The notes under the pieces were generated by a model. The model worked only from the letters and a program-made list of their open reading frames with translations. It searched no databases and was not told the DNA's origin. From Clostridia bacterium (GTDB lineage Bacteria > Bacillota_A > Clostridia > Oscillospirales > CAG-272), in assembly GCA_017453335.1 (NCBI GenBank), contig JAFTKI010000022.1, positions 1-25,600 of the forward strand: DNA of 25,600 nt, in the 5' to 3' direction. The translations under genes and the position numbers were made by a program. The first letter of the stretch is position 1; every line of letters begins with the position of its first letter. Of this stretch, positions 20,308-25,600 are shown piece by piece.

Positions 20308-21537
20308 TCAGATTTCGATTTTGGCGATTTTGATAACAAGATTTTCGCCGTATTTTTGGGAATCGTAACAAACCGTTACGCGCTCGCCGTTTTGTACAAA
20401 GTCCAGATCCTTGCCGGAATCAAGCCATTTGATCGATCGGATCTTTTCGGGAAGCGCAAATCTATCTGTGTAATCCGCTCTTTCAAAGCGTTCTGCCACG
20501 TTGATATTGCCACCCATCGGAATATCGTGTACAAATAAGTAGTAGCAACCCTCGCCGCGAAGAAGGAAATCCTTATCCTTGCCCTCAATCGCAATTTTGG
20601 TGGGACGGGGCAAATACAGCGCGTCTCTGTGGATCTCCGCCCATTCGCCCAGTGTCAGAAGCATTGCTTTATCCAAGGGGCGCAACAGACCGTTGCCCAT
20701 GGGTCCCACGTTGAGCAAAAAGTTTGCGCCAAAGCGTCGACAGATGCAATAGTCACCAATGATCTCCGCGAGTGATTTGAAATGGAAGTCGCGTTTTGCA
20801 TATCCCCAATGGTCGGCGAATATCTGACACATCTCGCTTGCGATGTACTTTGGTGAGTCCTCCAGATTGATCTCTCCCGGTCTGCCACGCTCAAAGGTTA
20901 CGGAGTCCAGTTCAATGTGACCGAGGGCACCGCGGGCATGAAGTCCTGTATTGTTAATGATCATTGCCTCCGGCTGATAGGTGCGGATCATACCATAAAG
21001 CGCGTCTTCCTCCCAATCATCGTTCGGGCGGTCCCACATTCCGTCAAACCAAAGACCGCCAATCTTTCCGTAACGGGTGCAAAGAATCTCAACACTGCGG
21101 CGCAGGTATTTGAGATATGCGGGAAAATCGGTATAATAGGTCGGTTCATGCCAATCCAGGAGCGTGTGATAGAAGAACGGAATGATCCCGTGATTGTGAC
21201 AGGCGTCGACAAATTCTCGAACCAAATCGCGGCCTGCCGCACTGTGCGGCGCATCATAGGCGTTAAGCCCACAGGTGTCGTAAAGCGAAAAGCCGTCGTG
21301 GTGACGCGTGGTAAGTGTAATATATTTACATCCTGCGGCGCGCGCTGTCGCAGCAAGCTCGTCAGCCCATTCGGGCACAGGATTAAAAACGTCAAACAGC
21401 TTTTCGTAGTCCGAGGGCGAGATGTTGGTGGAGCGAAGCGCCCACTCGCCCTTGCCGTTTTCGCTGTAAAGCCCAAAATGCACGAACATTCCAAATCCGA
21501 GCGTTTCAAATCGCTTGATATATTCCTTAACGATCAT
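20308..21537 (-). CDS. GH29-family alpha-L-fucosidase, probably cytoplasmic
   Basis: The 409-aa enzyme should release alpha-linked L-fucose. It has the GH29 barrel start GFGMFVHFGLYS, the substrate-binding TTRHHDGF (His79/His80), and GGLWFDGMW with Asp165 as the likely catalytic nucleophile. Later NVGPMGNG is typical of the family. A short C-terminal beta domain follows. No signal peptide is seen, so it probably acts on imported fucosylated oligosaccharides. AAGGAG lies 7 nt before ATG, and only 3 nt separate it from the upstream GH20-like gene, showing an operon. The general acid is not assignable by eye, and the alpha-1,2/3/4/6 linkage is unknown. Confidence 0.93.
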   Translation of the reverse strand: MIVKEYIKRFETLGFGMFVHFGLYSENGKGEWALRSTNISPSDYEKLFDVFNPVPEWADELAATARAAGCKYITLTTRHHDGFSLYDTCGLNAYDAPHSAAGRDLVREFVDACHNHGIIPFFYHTLLDWHEPTYYTDFPAYLKYLRRSVEILCTRYGKIGGLWFDGMWDRPNDDWEEDALYGMIRTYQPEAMIINNTGLHARGALGHIELDSVTFERGRPGEINLEDSPKYIASEMCQIFADHWGYAKRDFHFKSLAEIIGDYCICRRFGANFLLNVGPMGNGLLRPLDKAMLLTLGEWAEIHRDALYLPRPTKIAIEGKDKDFLLRGEGCYYLFVHDIPMGGNINVAERFERADYTDRFALPEKIRSIKWLDSGKDLDFVQNGERVTVCYDSQKYGENLVIKIAKIEI

Positions 21538-21540
21538 TGT

Positions 21541-22515
21541 TTAACTCCTTTTGCCGTAATATGTTTCAATGGCAAGCTTTTGGCAGGTTGCGTCGTGCAA
21601 AAGACCGTAAAGCATTTCGGGAATGGTCAGATGCCACGGTGCGCTCATAAAGCCGAGCAATTTGCTGTCGTTCATGTATTTCTTTGCGAAATTCATAGTG
21701 CGCAGGTTGCAGGTAGGCTCCGACCAAGTGGACGCACAGGGAATTTGATCATACCCCAGTTCCTCAAGCCTTTTGTATTGTCTGACAGATGGAGAAGCAT
21801 ACATATCATCTTCGCCTACGTGGATGGATCCGTAGTGATAATTGGAGAGGACAACGTCTTTGGGGACGGCTTGGGCAAACTTTGCTTCACTGCCGTAATA
21901 ATCAAAAACCGCCGTTCCTGCCCACATCCACGGTCTTGCTCCGTTTTTTCTGCAGGCATCAAACAGTTTTTGTGTATCCTCTGCAAATTGTTCGGGGCTT
22001 TTGGTGATGATGATCGAACGCCCGTTGATACGCTGTGAGCTCCAATCCTCCTCATCCATACCAATATGAAAAAGCTCGGGACCGTCAAAAAGCTCGCACG
22101 CCTCGTTGATGATATCATTACAAAAATCATAGTATTCTTTTGTTCCGATCTTATACATCATGTCTTTCATCCAACCGTTGTGACAGGCTGAAAAGTTGAA
22201 TTTGGGCAACGGCTCAAGACCGATCGAGCGCAGACGTTTTAACTCGTCCTTGAATTTTTCCCGCGACCAGCTTCCTCTTACCGCAAGCTCGGGATGAGAT
22301 CTTAATTCAACCGCCTCTCCCATGTCGATCAGCAAGGAGGTGATCTTACAGCCTGGTAAAAAATCGGTTACAGTCTTCCAAGTGGCATCGTCGGTAACCA
22401 GATAGTCACGGTAGATCCAATCGATGCTTTCCTTTTTGTACAGCTTCGCGTTGCCGGGCTTTTGCCACATATTTCCGCCAAGATGCATCAGAAACACGAA
22501 TCTTTTTTCGTTCAT
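21541..22515 (-). CDS. GH20-like TIM-barrel hydrolase, divergent
   Basis: The 324-aa protein looks like a single barrel domain. LFHIGMDEED (148-157) places an Asp154-Glu155 pair in the same local pattern as the GMDEAH motif of the GH20 enzyme at 360-2228. LPKFNFSACHNGWM precedes it as the usual barrel strand with a substrate-facing His. The protein lacks the N-terminal accessory domain of standard GH20 enzymes and is much shorter. No signal peptide. GGAGGG lies before ATG at 22515. It has its own promoter (22555-22583) and shares an operon with the fucosidase, so a role on fucosylated amino-sugar glycans is likely. Exact activity is unproven; a non-catalytic relative is possible. Confidence 0.72.
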   Translation of the reverse strand: MNEKRFVFLMHLGGNMWQKPGNAKLYKKESIDWIYRDYLVTDDATWKTVTDFLPGCKITSLLIDMGEAVELRSHPELAVRGSWSREKFKDELKRLRSIGLEPLPKFNFSACHNGWMKDMMYKIGTKEYYDFCNDIINEACELFDGPELFHIGMDEEDWSSQRINGRSIIITKSPEQFAEDTQKLFDACRKNGARPWMWAGTAVFDYYGSEAKFAQAVPKDVVLSNYHYGSIHVGEDDMYASPSVRQYKRLEELGYDQIPCASTWSEPTCNLRTMNFAKKYMNDSKLLGFMSAPWHLTIPEMLYGLLHDATCQKLAIETYYGKRS

Positions 22516-22554
22516 ACGAATCCCTCCACTGTTTGATCAAGGTGTTTTGCAGAT

Positions 22555-22583
22555 ATTGTATCATGAATGATGAGATTATTCAA
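22555..22583 (-). promoter_or_regulatory. Internal promoter overlapping the end of the decayed gene
   Basis: Minus-strand TTGAAT (22583-22578), 17-nt spacer, TACAAT (22560-22555). The -35 box lies in the last codons of the pseudogene, so the two downstream hydrolases can be transcribed independently of it. Confidence 0.65.
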
Positions 22584-23275
22584 AGTGGATAAAAGCATAG
22601 CCACCCGCGGGAAGTGTTAAGGTATAATCATCTCCGCAGGGAACCAACGTACCGTCGCTTTCCAACAGCTCGGGGCGAGCGCCGTTTTTAAATACGACCT
22701 TTGAAGATCGGGTAGCCTCGGGGAGTCTGACCTCGCCTTTTTCCACCGTGCGTTCGATACCGATGTTATTGAATACGGTGAGGTAATAGCCGCCGCTTTT
22801 ACACTCGTTGACAAACCAATGCAGTCCCTCTACAGAGCAGGGAAGTGTGTCGCGCAGAAGCTGTTCAAGATCTGCAATCTTTACGCAGTTTTTGTGGCTG
22901 GCGGCAAATTCGGAGTCCCCTGTAAGGTCTACCGGATATTTGTATGAGTTGATAGCAGCATTTTTTCTGTGCCTGCGTTGAGCATATCCACGGCATCGGG
23001 CGATACTCCTCGACCAGCGTCATGTGATATTCCTCAATATAACAGCCGCCCTGCAAGCGGTCTATGTAAAAGGGAGCGCGGTGCTCCTTCAGGTAATGAT
23101 AAAGCTCGGTTCCCCTTGCCGCCAAATTGTTGAATTTGTATTCATCCTTCAGGAGGAGACTTTGATTGAATTTGACACCCGCTTCGTCCTTTCCAAGACC
23201 GCAATCGATCATTGCCTGCCAGGTCAGCGGGCGATATGGGTGATAAAAACAGAACTTTTGGTTGCTTGGTACAAT
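22576..23275 (-). pseudogene. Frameshifted, start-less gene of the glycan cluster
   Basis: A continuous protein of about 230 residues can be rebuilt only with two one-base corrections. Frame A (from about 23275) reads KFCFYHPYRPLTWQAM, DRLQGGCYIEEYHMTLVEEY. Frame B covers about 12 residues (DAVDMLNAGTEK). Frame C reads INSYKYPVDLTGDSEFAASH onwards to AFIHFE and a stop at 22576. The shifts fall at a C-run near 22998-23000 and at a six-base A-run (22961-22966), each looking like a lost base. A perfect promoter (23318-23346) and AAAGGAG (23276-23282) remain, but no ATG or GTG follows at usable distance. The rebuilt protein resembles part of a barrel hydrolase plus a C-terminal beta domain; I cannot name the family. 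Sequencing error is the main alternative. Confidence 0.75.
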
Positions 23276-23282
23276 CTCCTTT
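23276..23282 (-). promoter_or_regulatory. Orphan ribosome-binding site
   Basis: AAAGGAG on the minus strand, downstream of a perfect promoter, with no usable start codon after it. The first in-frame ATG is 64 nt further on. It supports loss of the original start. Confidence 0.6.
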
Positions 23283-23317
23283 GTATGATATTTCTGTAAA
23301 GATAAATACCTTGTTTT

Positions 23318-23346
23318 ATTATAAGTATTCTAATTCTGTTTGTCAA
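23318..23346 (-). promoter_or_regulatory. Consensus promoter upstream of the decayed gene
   Basis: Minus-strand TTGACA (23346-23341), 17-nt spacer, TATAAT (23323-23318): a perfect housekeeping promoter that still drives the pseudogene and possibly the downstream hydrolases. Confidence 0.92.
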
Positions 23347-23375
23347 GGTCAAAGAGCAAAAAGATATGCAAAAAA

Positions 23376-23413
23376 GGACACATCACAATGGATTTCTCCA
23401 AAATGATGTGTCC
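23376..23413 (-). terminator. 38-nt terminator-like inverted repeat, copy 2
   Basis: Arms GGACACATCA (23376-23385) and TGATGTGTCC (23404-23413) with an 18-nt apex containing a TGGA/TCCA stem. T6 follows on the minus strand and a T-rich tract on the plus strand. It begins 6 nt beyond the stop codon of the GH110-like gene. Confidence 0.87.
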
Positions 23414-23419
23414 GATTTT

Positions 23420-25030
23420 TTATTTTTCGATGATATCCGTACAGTTTTGAAATCTATTTTCAAACGGAAGGCCTGCGGATTGAATGTTTCCCTCAAACAA
23501 AACATCTTTGCAATGCGAAAGATCAAGAGCGGTCGTTACATCGAAGGTGTTTTGGGAGATTTTGATTCCCGAGTGGTAATACGGAGCCTCGGGGCAGGCA
23601 TCAAAAGAGGGACACGCGACAATACAGCCCTTTTTTCCAACAAAACGACAGTTTCTGATTGTCAAGTCGTTGATGGGACTGCCTTCGTACCAATAATTTT
23701 TATCTCCTGTCAAAGCAATCTTGAGTGAACATTCGCAATCCTCGATCAGTACTTTTCCTCCGGTCTGCAATCTCAGATGGGTTGCTGCCTTGCCGAACCG
23801 ACAGTTTTTGATGTGAAGGTCTGCTTGAATGGAAAGATTTTCGATTGTGTCGCCCTCGCAGATATTGTGGGGATCGCCGTTAAAATAAATATCTGCCGTG
23901 AAGTCTCCTGTTATCTCCACTTGCTCGACGGTCAGATTCTGTTTCAAAAAGGCTGTGTTTCCCCGACAGATAGACAGCTTATCACCCTTGTCGAACATCT
24001 TGTAATGCGCGTTGACCCCGGGACTTGCTTGGATATCCGTGTTTAACTTTGCGTGGATCACGTTTCCCTCGACCGATTGAACGGTGTAATAGTTGCAGTG
24101 AATGTTAAGTGCGTCGTCTTTCATCCCCTCAAACACACTGTTCACGATCTCCACCCTTCCAAAGCAGGAGATCAGGTGGACCGCATCGGCGGCATTGGTG
24201 GCAATACCGTGCGAACGCTCGTCAAAGCAATATCGAACACCGTCAAGCGTGATGTTTTCCGAATACATACCGAGAATTCCCATGCCCGCACCGTTGAGGA
24301 TACGAACGTTTTCGAGAACCGTGTTTCGGGAGCGAATGATAAAGCAGGAGCTTACATCGCGCCTGGAGTGAGATATGACACCTGTAACGTTGTGAAACGC
24401 TTGTGGGGAGATCGCGCCGCGCAGTATGATGTATTCGTCTTTTTGCTCGGCGATCAGGTCAAGATAATGAAACGGGTACTGTTCTTTCGAAAGATAGGGA
24501 AGCTCCGTGCCGATTCTTACAAGGTATGTCTTTTTACATTCTTGAGTGTCCTTGTCGTACAGGTTGAAAAACATGGGAACCTTAAAAGCATCGGGATATT
24601 TCTTGTCGCCTGCAATGGGGATCAGACAACCGTTTTCCACCCGCAACGGGAAGTGGCGCTTTTGCTTTTCGGTTTGTAAGCATCGAATCTCGCCGTCTGT
24701 GATCTGTACAACGTCCATCTCGTTCATCAGGGAGCGCTCGTATTCTATGATCACGTTTTTTATGGTGACATTATGGCAACCGTCAAGCACAAAGGGCTGA
24801 ATGGTATCGTCCCCAAGCAAGAGGGTCGCACCGCCGAAATCAAGGGTGACGTTTGACAAGTCCTTGAGGTATATCGCCGTGTCCAACCAAGTTTTCTTTG
24901 ACATATAGATTGCACGGTATATTTTTTCCTCCAGGTGCGTTGTGTCGGAAAGTGCGAAGCACAGCTTATCTTCATTGTAAAAATAGTGTGTGTTGCTTTC
25001 GAATTTTGTCGATGTATCAAATGGTTTCAT
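23420..25030 (-). CDS. GH110-like alpha-galactosidase, right-handed beta-helix
   Basis: The 536-aa protein has the repeated short-strand pattern of a right-handed parallel beta-helix (NVTLDFGGATL, NVTIKNVIIEY, NITLDGVRYC, VEIVNSVFEGM). The stretch GAGMGILGMYSENITLDGV, then ADAVH (Asp282) and KDDALNIHC (Asp305/Asp306), matches the active-site layout I know for family GH110: a lone Asp followed 23 and 24 residues later by an Asp pair. GH110 enzymes remove terminal alpha-1,3-galactose, as in blood group B and alpha-Gal epitopes. Unlike many relatives there is no signal peptide. AAGGGGGG lies 6 nt before ATG. It is monocistronic, with a perfect promoter and the copy-2 terminator repeat. A different beta-helix hydrolase specificity is possible. 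Confidence 0.8.
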   Translation of the reverse strand: MKPFDTSTKFESNTHYFYNEDKLCFALSDTTHLEEKIYRAIYMSKKTWLDTAIYLKDLSNVTLDFGGATLLLGDDTIQPFVLDGCHNVTIKNVIIEYERSLMNEMDVVQITDGEIRCLQTEKQKRHFPLRVENGCLIPIAGDKKYPDAFKVPMFFNLYDKDTQECKKTYLVRIGTELPYLSKEQYPFHYLDLIAEQKDEYIILRGAISPQAFHNVTGVISHSRRDVSSCFIIRSRNTVLENVRILNGAGMGILGMYSENITLDGVRYCFDERSHGIATNAADAVHLISCFGRVEIVNSVFEGMKDDALNIHCNYYTVQSVEGNVIHAKLNTDIQASPGVNAHYKMFDKGDKLSICRGNTAFLKQNLTVEQVEITGDFTADIYFNGDPHNICEGDTIENLSIQADLHIKNCRFGKAATHLRLQTGGKVLIEDCECSLKIALTGDKNYWYEGSPINDLTIRNCRFVGKKGCIVACPSFDACPEAPYYHSGIKISQNTFDVTTALDLSHCKDVLFEGNIQSAGLPFENRFQNCTDIIEK

Positions 25031-25066
25031 CGTAGCCCCCCTTGATGATTACATTTTTGTGTCGTC

Positions 25067-25095
25067 ATTATACCACGTTGAAACATGATTGTCAA
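25067..25095 (-). promoter_or_regulatory. Consensus promoter of the GH110-like gene
   Basis: Minus-strand TTGACA (25095-25090), 17-nt spacer, TATAAT (25072-25067). The predicted start is about 30 nt before the ATG. Confidence 0.92.
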
Positions 25096-25153
25096 GACAG
25101 GATGTGATTTTATCAAACAACGAAAAATGCGGCGGTAAAAAACGAAAAATATT

Positions 25154-25191
25154 GGACACATCAGCACGCAAAATGCGAAAATGATGTGTCC
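25154..25191 (-). terminator. 38-nt terminator-like inverted repeat, copy 3
   Basis: Arms GGACACATCA (25154-25163) and TGATGTGTCC (25182-25191), extended by two more base pairs on the outside, enclose an 18-nt apex with a CGCA/TGCG stem. It follows the GGGtGRT gene on the minus strand by about 68 nt. Confidence 0.83.
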
Positions 25192-25210
25192 AACTTTTTA
25201 TTGTTTTTTG

Positions 25211-25233
25211 TAGGGGCGATTCACGAATCTCCC
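25211..25233. repeat. Short imperfect palindrome, possible dispersed repeat
   Basis: GGGGCGATTC-AC-GAATCTCCC is an imperfect dyad. From memory, modules of the form GTAGGGGCGATTCACGAATC are scattered in gut Clostridia genomes. Only one copy lies in this window. Confidence 0.3.
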
Positions 25234-25259
25234 ACCACGAAACCCTTTTGAATCAAGGA

Positions 25260-25600
25260 TTATTTGCTTGCCTCTTCGATAGCAACTGCTACAGCTACCG
25301 TCATTCCCACCATGGGGTTGTTACCTGCGCCGATGAGACCCATCATCTCTACGTGAGCGGGAACCGAAGAAGAACCTGCGAACTGAGCGTCGCCGTGCAT
25401 TCTTCCCAGAGTATCGGTCATACCGTAGGAAGCAGGACCTGCAGCCATGTTATCGGGGTGCAGAGTACGTCCCGTTCCGCCGCCCGATGCTACGGAGAAG
25501 TACTTCACGCCGTTCTCAGTACACCACTTCTTGTAGGTACCTGCAACGGGGTGCTGGAATCTGGTGGGGTTGGTGGAGTTACCCGTGATGGAAACGCCTA
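25260..25600 (-). CDS. GGGtGRT-family protein, C-terminal part (5' end outside the window)
   Basis: The open frame runs from the window edge to the stop at 25260, about 113 residues visible. It contains the family-naming motif GGGTGRT followed by LHPDN, then DTLGRMHGDAQFAGSSS and a glycine-rich hydrophobic C terminus with NNPMVGMTVAVAVA. This matches the conserved GGGtGRT protein family of Firmicutes (about 330 residues, function unknown). A GTG at 25508 could be read as a start, but the frame continues upstream through sensible sequence (VSITGNSTNP, then a KKWC segment), so the gene is simply cut by the window end. It appears unrelated to the neighbouring glycan cluster. Confidence 0.88.
   Translation of the reverse strand, partial: GVSITGNSTNPTRFQHPVAGTYKKWCTENGVKYFSVASGGGTGRTLHPDNMAAGPASYGMTDTLGRMHGDAQFAGSSSVPAHVEMMGLIGAGNNPMVGMTVAVAVAIEEASK

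Noticed and set aside
20246..25191. The 38-nt inverted repeats as terminal repeats of an insertion sequence
   Set aside because: Each copy is a self-contained palindrome at a gene end, and the segments between copies hold ordinary hydrolase genes with no transposase or target duplication visible.

Overview
The window looks like chromosome from a spore-forming, gut-associated member of the Clostridia (Bacillota). The evidence is a full-length spoIIE sporulation phosphatase, Gram-positive style ribosome-binding sites (AGGAG/GGAGG), near-consensus housekeeping promoters (TTGACA-17-TATAAT), a GGGtGRT-family gene, and many glycoside hydrolases aimed at host-type glycans. No rRNA, tRNA, CRISPR array, prophage or transposase gene is visible.

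Layout. 1-359 is a gene-free edge with a chain of GC-rich hairpins, a dispersed-repeat-like terminator and a bidirectional terminator. 360-4319 is a minus-strand operon: DMT-type permease, unknown barrel hydrolase, intracellular GH20 beta-hexosaminidase. 4498-8602 is a minus-strand PTS operon in pathway order (HPr, Enzyme I, EIIA, EIICB of the glucose/GlcNAc superfamily). 8675-9259 holds a SLOG/DUF1273 gene with its own promoter and terminator. spoIIE (9523-11973) is on the plus strand.

The most unusual locus is the plus-strand pair 12165-19413. The first protein is 972 aa, membrane anchored and extremely acidic. It has pentapeptide EEGY-type repeats, a central domain of unknown function and a C-terminal domain that reads like the C-terminal half of ribosomal protein uL15. 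The second protein is 1438 aa, with a signal peptide, InlB-type B-repeats, two membrane helices and another acidic tail. Both carry a similar two-helix hairpin with a basic loop, so I propose they act together at the cell surface. A small lipoprotein gene with its own promoter and a structured leader follows.

20246-25095 is a minus-strand host-glycan cluster: a GH110-type alpha-galactosidase, a decayed gene with two frameshifts, a GH20-like barrel protein and a GH29 alpha-L-fucosidase. None of these has a signal peptide, so they probably act on imported oligosaccharides. With the GH20 operon and the PTS they would turn fucosylated, galactosylated and amino-sugar glycans into phosphorylated sugars. 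The two transcription units of this cluster, and the GGGtGRT gene beyond it, end in three copies of one 38-nt terminator-like inverted repeat: near-constant 10-nt arms around a different 18-nt apex each time.
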